NCBI GenBank assembly: GCA_021791295.1
Contig: JAJYWW010000168.1
Location: 1-13,045, forward strand
Source of the DNA: a bacterium
GTDB lineage: Bacteria > SZUA-79 > Acidulodesulfobacterales > Acidulodesulfobacteraceae
DNA length: 13,045 nucleotides
Direction: 5' to 3'
Shown here piece after piece: positions 1 to 7,352 of this stretch (within the stretch, counting starts at the first letter, position 1; each line of letters begins with the position of its first letter). A program made the translations under genes and the position numbers. The notes under the pieces are model-generated. The model searched no databases, had not been told where the DNA came from, and worked only from the letters and a program-made list of their open reading frames with translations.

Positions 1-21
1 AAAGAAAATGTATCGCAATGA
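1..21 (+). CDS. Possible 3' end of an upstream gene (partial)
   Basis: Frame 1 reads K-E-N-V-S-Q and then TGA at 19-21. The stop shares the tetranucleotide ATGA (18-21) with the start of the amidohydrolase, the usual sign of translational coupling in an operon. Only six codons are visible, so no product can be named. With so little sequence the open frame could be chance. Confidence 0.3.
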   Translation, partial: KENVSQ

Positions 22-1280
22 GAAAATATTATGCCGATTATATATTAATTTCGGCTCATCCGCTGCGCTATTGTCCTGTTTTTTTAAAAAACGGAGAATT
101 GACCTCGGATGAAACTTCCGGCAGGATTATCGGCATAAGAAGCACAAAAAATTATAAAAATAATCAAAAACATAAAACTCTTATAGTACCCGGTTTTATT
201 AACGCTCATGTTCACACAGACCTTACTTTTAAACCGAATATTCTAACCCCCCGTATCTTTTCAAAATGGGTTTTATCCCTCATAGAAAAACGCAAAAATT
301 TTACGGCGGAAGAAAAAACAAGCTTAAGGGTTAAAGCCTTTTCCGATTTTGTTAAAAGCGGAACTACTTCGGTATCGGATATTATAGACCCGTCATCTTT
401 TTACGATATAAAAGATATAAAATCGCGTACCGCTTTAGTTCCGCGTGTTAAAGCATTAATCGAACTTAGGGGTCTAGATCCGGAAACGGCTTCGCAAAAA
501 ATAAAAGAATTTGAATGCCTGTTTCAACAAAACGCTTTCGAATCTATTGGCATATCGCCTCATGCCGTATATTCCGTATCTGAAAAATTATTCGAAGAAA
601 TATTAAAATTAAATAAAAAATTAAAGCTTAAAATAGCGATACATGCTTCCGAACATGCTTCGGAAAAAGATTTTATAAGCGGTAAAGGAGGGGATATAGC
701 CGAAAATCTCTTGCCTGCGCTTATGCTTTCAAGATATTCCTTGCCGCAGAAGCGTTTCAGGTCGCCCGTTTTTTATCTGGATTATTTAAAAATATTAAGT
801 ACAGAAGTTTCTTTAATACATGCTAACGAAATCGACGGCGAAGATATAGATTTAATAAAAAAAACAGGCGCCGATATTATTCACTGTCCAAGAAGCAACG
901 CTTTTTTTAACTCCAAAAAACTTCCTTTAAAAAAAATATTGGAAAAAGGAATTTCAGTTTCAATCGGAACGGACGGTCTTTATTCAAACGAATCGCTTGA
1001 TATTTTAGACGAATTGAAATACGCAAGGGAAATTCATCCCGAAGTGCCCGCCAAAGATTTAATAGACGCCGCAACTGCCGGCGGAGCAAGGGCGTTAGCC
1101 GTAAACGGCGTTACCGGAACCCTTGAAACCGATTCATACGCAGATTTCACGGTCTTCAACTTAGGCGAAAATATCGCTCTGAATGAAGAAAATCTTTACG
1201 ACTCGTTAATTTCTTTGAAACAGGACGATATATCCATGGTAGCGATAGGAGGCAATATAGTTTATGAAAATAGTTTATAA
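18..1280 (+). CDS. Metal-dependent amidohydrolase (ATZ/TRZ type), candidate aminofutalosine deaminase
   Basis: A cytoplasmic amidohydrolase-superfamily deaminase of 420 residues, normal for the family. The expected metal and catalytic residues are visible: HxH in PGFINAHVH (H64, H66), a His in SPHAVYSVS, H209 in IAIHASE, H268 in LIHANE, and D319 in SIGTDGLYSNES. HCPRSN precedes the Asp, and a small C-terminal beta segment (GTLETDSYADFTVF) closes the fold. The run TDGLYSNESLDILDELK and the early FSKW segment resemble, from memory, the aminofutalosine deaminases (MqnX) of Helicobacter and Campylobacter, which act in the futalosine route to menaquinone. A related role such as S-adenosylhomocysteine or methylthioadenosine deamination is the main alternative. 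The ATG at 18 is chosen because the usual N-terminal beta segment (ADYILIS) starts there and because it overlaps an upstream stop. No clear Shine-Dalgarno is seen, which suits coupling. Superfamily is near certain; substrate is inferred. Confidence 0.85.
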   Translation: MRKYYADYILISAHPLRYCPVFLKNGELTSDETSGRIIGIRSTKNYKNNQKHKTLIVPGFINAHVHTDLTFKPNILTPRIFSKWVLSLIEKRKNFTAEEKTSLRVKAFSDFVKSGTTSVSDIIDPSSFYDIKDIKSRTALVPRVKALIELRGLDPETASQKIKEFECLFQQNAFESIGISPHAVYSVSEKLFEEILKLNKKLKLKIAIHASEHASEKDFISGKGGDIAENLLPALMLSRYSLPQKRFRSPVFYLDYLKILSTEVSLIHANEIDGEDIDLIKKTGADIIHCPRSNAFFNSKKLPLKKILEKGISVSIGTDGLYSNESLDILDELKYAREIHPEVPAKDLIDAATAGGARALAVNGVTGTLETDSYADFTVFNLGENIALNEENLYDSLISLKQDDISMVAIGGNIVYENSL

Positions 1281-1311
1281 TTATTTTCTAAATCTAAATT
1301 TTAAATTAATA

Positions 1312-1350
1312 TATAATTGCCATATACAATTATAATAAAGTATAATAAAG
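1312..1350 (+). promoter_or_regulatory. Candidate panC promoter region with inverted and tandem repeats
   Basis: The 76-bp gap before panC holds an 8-bp inverted repeat, TATAATTG (1312-1319) and CAATTATA (1327-1334), with a 7-nt loop. Next come two exact tandem copies of TATAATAAAG (1331-1340 and 1341-1350). Perfect TATAAT boxes therefore occur at 1312, 1331 and 1341. A TTGCCA at 1317-1322 lies 18 bp before the last box and makes a good sigma-70-type pair, but transcription would then begin only about 4 nt before the panC ATG. In such AT-rich DNA, matches of this kind arise often by chance, so this is a candidate only. Confidence 0.35.
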
Positions 1351-1356
1351 AAAGTT

Positions 1357-2232
1357 ATGAAAATTATAACCGAAATAGCCGAGATGAAAGAATTCTCGCG
1401 TAATTTGAAAAAGTCCGAAAAAAAAATTTCTTTCGTGCCTACCATGGGTAAACTCCATAAAGGTCACATAAGCCTCATAGAATCGGCTAAGCGTTACGGG
1501 GAAACCGTAGCGTCTATATTTGTAAACCCTCTGCAGTTTGGTCAGGGCGAAGACTTTGATAAATATCCGAGAGACATCGAAGGCGATGAAAAAATTTTAT
1601 CGGACTTAGACGTTCAGGTACTTTTTTATCCCAAATCCGATATAGTAAAAAATACAGATACTTTTATAGTTAATCCAGAATATTCAAAAAATTTAGAAGG
1701 ACTTTTCAGACCTTCGCATTTTCAGGGCGTGCTTACGATAGTTATGAAACTTTTTTGCATAGTAGAACCCGATTTTGCTTTTTTCGGCTTAAAAGATTAC
1801 CAGCAGTACGCTTTAATAAAGAAAATGGCGGAAGATTTTTTTCTAAACGTTAAAATTATTCCGGTGGAAACGGTAAGGGAAGAATCCGGACTTGCAATGA
1901 GTTCGAGAAATACATATTTAGACGTTGCCGGAAAAGAGGCGGCAAGCGCTTTTTATAAAATACTGTCGTCGGCAGCCGATTTATTTAAAAAAGGAGAGAA
2001 GTCGGCGGAAAAATTAACGGGATTTGCCGTAAAAGAGTTGATAAAAAACGGTTTTAAAGTTGACTACGCCGAAATAACGGACCCGGCCCTTAATAGAAAA
2101 TATCAAAATGCAGAGAATGGCGATATTCTTCTTGCCGCAATCAGATACAAAGAGATCAGGCTTATAGACAATATTTTCTTATTAAACACGGTGCCGGAAT
2201 TTAATTCGGGCACCGTCTCCGTTGAAAAATGA
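1357..2232 (+). CDS. panC: Pantothenate synthetase (pantoate--beta-alanine ligase)
   Basis: PanC joins pantoate and beta-alanine using ATP, via a pantoyl-adenylate, to make pantothenate for coenzyme A. It acts in the cytoplasm. The protein (291 aa, usual about 280) carries the family signatures in order: PTMGKLHKGH with the nucleotide-binding H34 and H37, SIFVNPLQF, the YPRD segment, FGLKDYQQ (K146-Q150), and SGLAMSSRN (residues 177-185), the KMSKS-like ATP loop. The conserved fold ends near RLIDNIFL. The final roughly 14 residues, from T278, are encoded by a palindrome and look like an added tail. The start ATG has only a weak purine stretch upstream (AAGAAAG). No panB or panD is in the window, so panC is separated from its usual partners here. 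Confidence 0.96.
   Translation: MKIITEIAEMKEFSRNLKKSEKKISFVPTMGKLHKGHISLIESAKRYGETVASIFVNPLQFGQGEDFDKYPRDIEGDEKILSDLDVQVLFYPKSDIVKNTDTFIVNPEYSKNLEGLFRPSHFQGVLTIVMKLFCIVEPDFAFFGLKDYQQYALIKKMAEDFFLNVKIIPVETVREESGLAMSSRNTYLDVAGKEAASAFYKILSSAADLFKKGEKSAEKLTGFAVKELIKNGFKVDYAEITDPALNRKYQNAENGDILLAAIRYKEIRLIDNIFLLNTVPEFNSGTVSVEK
2188..2216. repeat. Imperfect palindrome overlapping the 3' end of panC
   Basis: Arms ACGGTGCC (2188-2195) and GGCACCGT (2209-2216) are exact complements. Inside them, after one G/G mismatch, GAATT (2197-2201) pairs with AATTC (2203-2207) around a single T. The left arm begins exactly at codon 278 of panC, just past the conserved end of the protein. No T-tract follows, so it is not a standard intrinsic terminator. 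It resembles a REP-like or small mobile palindrome, but the origin is inferred. Confidence 0.6.
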
Positions 2233-2264
2233 AATTTTTATGATATTATTATTACAGATATAAT
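2222..2264 (+). promoter_or_regulatory. Candidate promoter for the DUF4912/GH57 operon
   Basis: TTGAAA at 2222-2227 and TATTAT at 2244-2249 are 16 bp apart, each one mismatch from the sigma-70 consensus. A second, perfect TATAAT lies at 2259-2264 but lacks a good -35. Either start site would fall just before or inside the palindrome at 2267-2293, placing that palindrome at or near the 5' end of the operon mRNA. This is based on motif matching only. Confidence 0.35.
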
Positions 2265-2266
2265 AG

Positions 2267-2293
2267 TGGGGACAGAATTCAATTCTGTCCCCA
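2267..2293. repeat. Perfect 13-bp palindrome, REP-like
   Basis: TGGGGACAGAATT (2267-2279) and AATTCTGTCCCCA (2281-2293) are exact inverted copies around a single C. Neither strand shows the T-run expected of an intrinsic terminator. From memory, GGGGACAG/CTGTCCCC palindromes are frequent in environmental proteobacterial genomes beside REP-associated tyrosine (Y1) transposases, so this may be a non-autonomous element of that kind. No transposase gene lies in this window. The structure is certain; the family assignment is not. Confidence 0.75.
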
Positions 2294-2344
2294 ACGCAAA
2301 ATGGGAAATTAAAATACCAAATATAAAAATCCTAAGAGGCGCAT

Positions 2345-3748
2345 ATGAAAAAAGATATATTTTTCACCGTTATATTTGACCACGAATCTATAGCAAAGAC
2401 GACTTCTAAAAAAGACAAAGTTATTTATTATAAAAATCCCGATACTAAGCAGAAAATTAAAATTATCGAAAAATTAGAAAAAAAAGCCGCCGAAGACTGT
2501 ATAAAATTCAATCAAAGGCGATTGTCCAGCATATTTAAACCTGTTTTTGAAGGCAGGATACTGTTTTATAACGACGAATTTAATGCTTTGCGGGAATTTA
2601 ACGACCAAAATGAATTTATAGATTTTGCCGGCGATTTTTTTGAACGGTTAAAAAATCATTACGGTATAGATATTATAGATTATTCCGCAATAACCTTAAG
2701 CAATAAACTAATGCTCAATGAATATGCGCCGCACGTATTCGATTTCGAAATATTTAATTACAGTTTTACGACGCATAAAGCCGTAAAAACCGATTTCGTT
2801 AAATCATCCAATATTAAAAAACTTAATGAAATAGCCAGACACGTAATAGACGAAAAGAAATCTCTTTCGGCCGCTAAACAAAAACGCGCAAAGATTAAAG
2901 AAGAAGTTAAGGCAAAAGCGGAGCCGAAAAATGTAAAAATGAAATCAAAAATAGATGTTAAGGGTGAAGTTCAATCCGTAGAAAAAATAAAAGAGCCGAA
3001 ATTTATCGAAAAAGAGGAAAAATTTAAAAAGCAGCCTATTAAGAAGTTGGTTTCCGAACTTTCAAAAAACCGGATATCCAGAAAACCGACTTCTAAAAAA
3101 GAAGTCGAAATTGAAAGCGGTTTAACCGATATAATTCCTGAAATTTGCGAAGTAGAATACGTCGAGAACGAAAAAAATATAGGCGAGCAGATCGGACTTA
3201 TCTCTTTAAGCTGGAGCCGTTTGAGCCCCTCGGAAAATATCCCCGTTTTAGAATATGGACAGCCGGTGGAAATTTCCGGAGAAAACATGGTCAGGATATA
3301 TTTTCAAAAACCGAATGTCAGGCAGATAGTATGGAGATTTAGGCAGAAACCTGAATCTTCTTCATATAAACCTATACTCAGGGTTTATAAAGACGACGAT
3401 ATGCTGTGGTATGAAGTTTTAGACGGATATTACGGCAGCAGATACGTTATATTTCCTGAAGATCTAGAACTTTCGCAGACATGGGCAGAGATTGGATATT
3501 TAACTGATGAAGGAAGTTTTATTTTTATAGCAAGAAGTCCGATATGGCCGCCATCCTGTCTTTATAAAAAACTTCCTAAATTAAAATTAGAAAGAAAAAT
3601 TAACGGCATGAGCGGCAGGTTTATAGGGGCTACCGAAAGTATTCCCGGCGGTAAAAACCTGCCCGTTAATATTAATTTTACAAGTTCGGGAGCCGGCTTT
3701 TCCGCATCGGGAGAAGGATTTACGCCGTCGGGAGAAGGCGTAAGGTAA
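2345..3748 (+). CDS. DUF4912 domain protein with Lys-rich linker and Gly/Ser repeat tail
   Basis: A 467-residue protein of unknown biochemical role, with no signal peptide or membrane segment. Residues 1 to about 160 form a mixed, probably folded region that I do not recognise. Residues about 165-255 are a highly charged Lys/Glu-rich linker, likely disordered. Residues about 285-400 match the DUF4912 pattern: an ISLSW start, VRIYFQKPN, PILRVYK, a WAEIGY segment and FIFIARSP at the end. The tail holds heptad-like repeats (SGAGFSA, SGEGFTP, SGEGVR). DUF4912 genes commonly sit beside GH57 branching enzymes, as here, so a role as a carbohydrate-binding or scaffolding accessory in alpha-glucan metabolism is plausible but unproven. 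A good Shine-Dalgarno (AAGAGG, 2334-2339) lies 5 nt before the ATG and supports this start. The next gene begins 50 bp downstream. Confidence 0.8.
   Translation: MKKDIFFTVIFDHESIAKTTSKKDKVIYYKNPDTKQKIKIIEKLEKKAAEDCIKFNQRRLSSIFKPVFEGRILFYNDEFNALREFNDQNEFIDFAGDFFERLKNHYGIDIIDYSAITLSNKLMLNEYAPHVFDFEIFNYSFTTHKAVKTDFVKSSNIKKLNEIARHVIDEKKSLSAAKQKRAKIKEEVKAKAEPKNVKMKSKIDVKGEVQSVEKIKEPKFIEKEEKFKKQPIKKLVSELSKNRISRKPTSKKEVEIESGLTDIIPEICEVEYVENEKNIGEQIGLISLSWSRLSPSENIPVLEYGQPVEISGENMVRIYFQKPNVRQIVWRFRQKPESSSYKPILRVYKDDDMLWYEVLDGYYGSRYVIFPEDLELSQTWAEIGYLTDEGSFIFIARSPIWPPSCLYKKLPKLKLERKINGMSGRFIGATESIPGGKNLPVNINFTSSGAGFSASGEGFTPSGEGVR
3686..3745 (+). repeat. 21-bp tandem repeat encoding the DUF4912 protein tail
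   Basis: Units begin at 3686, 3707 and 3728, each opening with TCGGGAG; the third is incomplete because the gene ends. The repeat keeps the frame and encodes seven-residue units of the form S-G-(A/E)-G-F-(S/T)-(A/P). The units differ slightly, which suggests older duplication or selection for the peptide rather than recent slippage. Confidence 0.75.
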
Positions 3749-3798
3749 ATATTATTTGGGTAGATTAATAAATAATAAAATAAATCGGAGATAATATT

Positions 3799-5493
3799 AT
3801 GTTTGATGCAAATAGAAAAAATACCGGCAAGTGGCTGCCCGTATTGCATTTTCATCTTCCTTACGTCAGGCATCCGGAAAGTTCTAAATATCTGGAAGAA
3901 GAATGGTATTTTGAAGCCGTTACGGAAACATACCTTCCATTACTTGAAAGTTTCGACAACCTTGAAAGCGACGGAATAGATTTTAATTTAACGATGTCTT
4001 TAACCCCGACGCTTTTAAGTATGATGAACGACGACCTGCTTTCGGAGCGGCTAAAAGATTATATAACATTGAGACTTAAAGTTCTCGACGAAGAGGCTTT
4101 CAGAACGGAAGGCGATCCGGAATTTCATCCCGTAACCCTGTTTTACAGAAAAAGATACAGAAACTGGTATGAAAAAATTAAAGATAACGGAGGAAAATAT
4201 CTTATAAAAGGTTTCTTGAAGCATTTTCGCAACGGACATTTAGATATTATAACTTCTTCCGCTACCCATGCTTTTTTAATTTCTATGGTCGGCGAACCCG
4301 AAGCTATAGCCGCTCAAATAGAAGTCGGCATAGAAACGCATAAAAATATACTCGGCGTTACTCCTAAGGGTATATGGCTGCCGGAATGCGGTTATACTGA
4401 AGGTTTTGACGGTATTCTTAATAAATACGGACTTCATTATACTTTTTTGGACAGGCACGGCATAGATTTTGCCAAACCTAATCCGGTTAACGGATGTTTT
4501 TCTCCCATAATAACTCCTTTTAACGTAGTAATGTTCGGCAGGGACCCCGAAAGTTCAAGGCAGGTCTGGTCGTCTAAAGAAGGATATCCGGGAACTCCAG
4601 TTTACAGGGAGTTTTATAGAGACGTAGGTTTTGACTTAGATTTGCCGCATTTGACGCCTTTAAGGCATGGAAGCCTTAAAACTTTTACCGGTCTTAAATA
4701 TTACGCGATTACTGGGCAGGGTAATTATAAAGAAGCTTACAGGCCTTCTGCGGCTAAGCGCAAAGCATATGAACACGGCGCTCAGTTTGTCTATCACAGA
4801 GAACTGCAGACTCAGTATTTAAAAAATTATATAGACGAACCGGTGGTGACTTCTATGTACGATGCAGAACTTTTCGGACACTGGTGGTTTGAAGGCCCCT
4901 GGTGGATTGAAGCCGTTTTTAGAAGAATTAATGAAAACGGTTTCGTAAAATCTGCAAAAGCAATAGACATAGCAGATGAAACAATCTTCAAACTTAACGG
5001 TCTTTTAAAAAAATACGACGACGAAAAATCATATCTTCAATTAGTCGAAAATATCAACAGAAACAATGCAAAAAACGGCGTTTTTATCGCACAGCCCGCA
5101 ACTTCGTCTTGGGGAGGCGGCGGTTATGCGGAGGTTTGGCTGAACGGAAAAAACGACGTAATACAGCCTTTTTTGTCAGACATCGCTTCCGTTCTTATAG
5201 ATATTTGCAAAAACGGTATTAATCGTGTAAAATATCCCGAAGTCTTAAATCAGGGCGCAAGGGAACTGATACTCGCTCAATCCAGCGACTGGCCTTTTAT
5301 GCTGACTACGGGGCAGGCGGTCAGTTATGCCGAAAGGAGAGTTAAAGCCCATTTAGTCAGGGCAAAACGATGCATTTTAATGGCGGTTGGAGAAGAACCT
5401 CTTGATTATGCATGGTTTAATGATATTTCAGGTAAAGATAATATCTTTCCTAATCTTGACGCCTTAAGTTTATACGGAAAGGATATATGCTGA
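3799..5493 (+). CDS. GH57 1,4-alpha-glucan branching enzyme (DUF1957 type)
   Basis: A cytoplasmic GH57 enzyme of 564 residues, close in length and motif layout to the archaeal and Thermotoga GH57 branching enzymes. These cut an alpha-1,4 chain and rejoin it as an alpha-1,6 branch. All five GH57 motifs are visible: HFHLPY (H17, H19), SATHAF (residues 154-159), GIWLPECGY with nucleophile E196, MYDAELFGHWW with acid/base D355, and SSWGGGGYAEVW near residue 436. The C-terminal helical part (about 440-550) fits DUF1957. No signal peptide is seen, as expected for an enzyme acting on intracellular glycogen. A Shine-Dalgarno GGAG (3787-3790) sits 8 nt before the ATG. The gene follows the DUF4912 gene and precedes two other GH57 genes, so it probably supplies the branching activity, as no GH13 glgB is seen here. 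The alternative is an alpha-amylase of the older AmyC naming. Confidence 0.9.
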   Translation: MFDANRKNTGKWLPVLHFHLPYVRHPESSKYLEEEWYFEAVTETYLPLLESFDNLESDGIDFNLTMSLTPTLLSMMNDDLLSERLKDYITLRLKVLDEEAFRTEGDPEFHPVTLFYRKRYRNWYEKIKDNGGKYLIKGFLKHFRNGHLDIITSSATHAFLISMVGEPEAIAAQIEVGIETHKNILGVTPKGIWLPECGYTEGFDGILNKYGLHYTFLDRHGIDFAKPNPVNGCFSPIITPFNVVMFGRDPESSRQVWSSKEGYPGTPVYREFYRDVGFDLDLPHLTPLRHGSLKTFTGLKYYAITGQGNYKEAYRPSAAKRKAYEHGAQFVYHRELQTQYLKNYIDEPVVTSMYDAELFGHWWFEGPWWIEAVFRRINENGFVKSAKAIDIADETIFKLNGLLKKYDDEKSYLQLVENINRNNAKNGVFIAQPATSSWGGGGYAEVWLNGKNDVIQPFLSDIASVLIDICKNGINRVKYPEVLNQGARELILAQSSDWPFMLTTGQAVSYAERRVKAHLVRAKRCILMAVGEEPLDYAWFNDISGKDNIFPNLDALSLYGKDIC

Positions 5494-5529
5494 GACGCAA
5501 ATCGAATATTAATTAATTTTACGCGAAAT

Positions 5530-7341
5530 ATGAATCTCATACTATTGTGGCATATGCATCAGCCGGAATACAGAAATTCCGGTGGCGAATTTGCGTTGCC
5601 ATGGGTTTATCTGCACGCTATAAAAGATTACATCGACATGCCGATTAACATACTTTCCAATTCCGGCATGAAAGCCAATATAAACATTACCCCCGTATTA
5701 ATAGACCAGTGGCAGGATTATAACTACCGCATAGAAAAGGCGCTCGCAGAAAAAGACGCAAGGAAGGCGCTCGATATTTTACCCGATAAATTTTTAAAAC
5801 CGCTTTTATTTAAAAGCGTTGACGACGGCGGAGAAGATATAAGAAAATGGATGTGCGACCATTATATATGGTCTAATTATGAACAGATGGTATGCAGGTT
5901 CGACGATTATAAGGTTTTATACGACCTTGCTTTGTCAGGTTCCCGTCAAAGGTACTTAAACGACGATTTTTATTTCGATTTGTGCGTATGGTTTCACCTG
6001 TCTTGGTGCGGCGAGTGTATGAAAAGATATGATCCCGTAATAAATTATTTAATAAGAAAAGGCTCCGGCTATTCGGAAGGAGACAGAAGAATACTGCTTG
6101 AAAGACTTTTAGAATGGATGAAATACGGTATTGCTTTATATGGATTTCCTGCGGTAAAAGGCGGAGAGCCTCCGGAAACGTTTCCCGAATATCCTCATAT
6201 GATAGAAAAAAGCAAACTTGAGGAATTAAAAGCCCGGAAAAAAGGCGAATACGAAATAAGTTTATCACCCCATTATCACCCGATAATACCTTTGCTTTTA
6301 GACATTCACTGCGGAGGAATTTCCGCCCAGATGACAGGCATATATTATGAGCCGGTTGGATTTGAAAGATACGGCGGCGGATTGGAAAGCGCAAAAAGGC
6401 ATATGGATTCTTTAAGCGGATATTATAAATATACCGCAAAAAAAAATAGCGTAAAAGCTATGTGGCCTTCGGAAGGAGCCGTTTCGCAAGAAACGCTTCA
6501 ACTCTTTAGCGAATACGGTATAGACATATGCGCAAGCGGCGAAGAGCTTTTATCTTCCTCTCTGGGCATCGATGCTCACAAACCCGTTTTTTCACAGGGG
6601 AAAAATATTATACCGTTGTATAGGGTATATAAATGGAAAGATACACGCGTTAAGATGTTATTCAGGGATTCCGGACTTTCCGACCTGATAGGCTTTACAT
6701 ATTCTAAATGGAGAGGAGACGATGCGGCAAATGATATTGTCGATAAACTAAACGCTATAGACGATTTCGATAAAGACGCCGCGGTTTCTATTATACTTGA
6801 CGGCGAAAATCCTTGGGAATACTATTACGAAAACGGTTTTTATTTTTTAAACGATCTTTATTCGTCGATATCTTCGTCCGTTAAAATTACGCCTCTTCTA
6901 TTAAGCGAAGCCGCCGGCTTATGCAATGAAAACAACGGCGCATGTATGAAGCTCGACTATATAGTGCCGGGTTCGTGGGTAAACGGAAATTTAAGAATGT
7001 GGGTCGGCGAAGAACAGAAAAATAAAGCCTGGTCTATGCTTAACGATGCAAAAAATGTTTTGCTCGATTCGATTCGGGAAGGAAAGATTAACAAAACAGA
7101 TTTAGAAGAGGCTTTAAAGAATCTTATGTCCGCAGAAGGTTCAGACTGGTTTTGGTGGCTTGGCCCCGACAGCCCTTTATTTTCGCAGTCTTCCATGGAA
7201 AAAATTTTCAGGGATTTTTTAAAAAATATTTACGTAAAAGCCGGCAAAAAAGTGCCTGATTTATTGTATGAATCCCTGTCTTCAACAAAAAATCTTATTG
7301 CCGAAAAGGGCGGAATAATGAAAAGAGGCGGAGATCTGTAA
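5530..7341 (+). CDS. GH57 alpha-amylase/amylopullulanase-like glycoside hydrolase
   Basis: A 603-residue GH57 protein distinct from its two neighbours. Motifs in order are LLWHMHQPEYR (H8, H10), LSPHYHPIIPLL, MWPSEGAVSQE with probable nucleophile E315, IILDGENPWEYYYENG with probable acid/base D424, and the closing segment AEGSDWFWWLGPDSP. The WPSEG, DGENPWEYY and GSDWFWW patterns recall the catalytic domain of amylopullulanase-type GH57 enzymes, which hydrolyse alpha-1,4 and sometimes alpha-1,6 links. There is no secretion signal, unlike many extracellular amylopullulanases, so the likely substrate is internal glycogen or maltodextrin. The ATG is right because the first HxH falls at residues 8-10, as usual. 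No Shine-Dalgarno is apparent in the 36-bp gap, so expression may depend on translation from the gene before. Family is certain; whether it debranches, hydrolyses or transfers is not. Confidence 0.85.
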   Translation: MNLILLWHMHQPEYRNSGGEFALPWVYLHAIKDYIDMPINILSNSGMKANINITPVLIDQWQDYNYRIEKALAEKDARKALDILPDKFLKPLLFKSVDDGGEDIRKWMCDHYIWSNYEQMVCRFDDYKVLYDLALSGSRQRYLNDDFYFDLCVWFHLSWCGECMKRYDPVINYLIRKGSGYSEGDRRILLERLLEWMKYGIALYGFPAVKGGEPPETFPEYPHMIEKSKLEELKARKKGEYEISLSPHYHPIIPLLLDIHCGGISAQMTGIYYEPVGFERYGGGLESAKRHMDSLSGYYKYTAKKNSVKAMWPSEGAVSQETLQLFSEYGIDICASGEELLSSSLGIDAHKPVFSQGKNIIPLYRVYKWKDTRVKMLFRDSGLSDLIGFTYSKWRGDDAANDIVDKLNAIDDFDKDAAVSIILDGENPWEYYYENGFYFLNDLYSSISSSVKITPLLLSEAAGLCNENNGACMKLDYIVPGSWVNGNLRMWVGEEQKNKAWSMLNDAKNVLLDSIREGKINKTDLEEALKNLMSAEGSDWFWWLGPDSPLFSQSSMEKIFRDFLKNIYVKAGKKVPDLLYESLSSTKNLIAEKGGIMKRGGDL

Positions 7342-7352
7342 ATTTTAACTAT

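Noticed and set aside
2188..2293. The two palindromes as intrinsic terminators of panC
   Set aside because: Neither is followed by a T-run on either strand, and the first lies within coding sequence.
2971..3288. Reverse-strand open frame of 105 codons inside the DUF4912 gene
   Set aside because: It is the antisense of the Lys-rich linker and DUF4912 start; the Phe/Ser-rich product is what the complement of Lys/Glu codons gives.
3686..3745. CRISPR-like or minisatellite array
   Set aside because: Units are contiguous without spacers, only about three in number, and preserve the protein reading frame.
5873..6439. Long reverse-strand open frame (188 codons) inside the second GH57 gene
   Set aside because: It lies fully opposite a gene with clear conserved motifs, has no recognisable domain, and its composition looks like a shadow of the coding strand.
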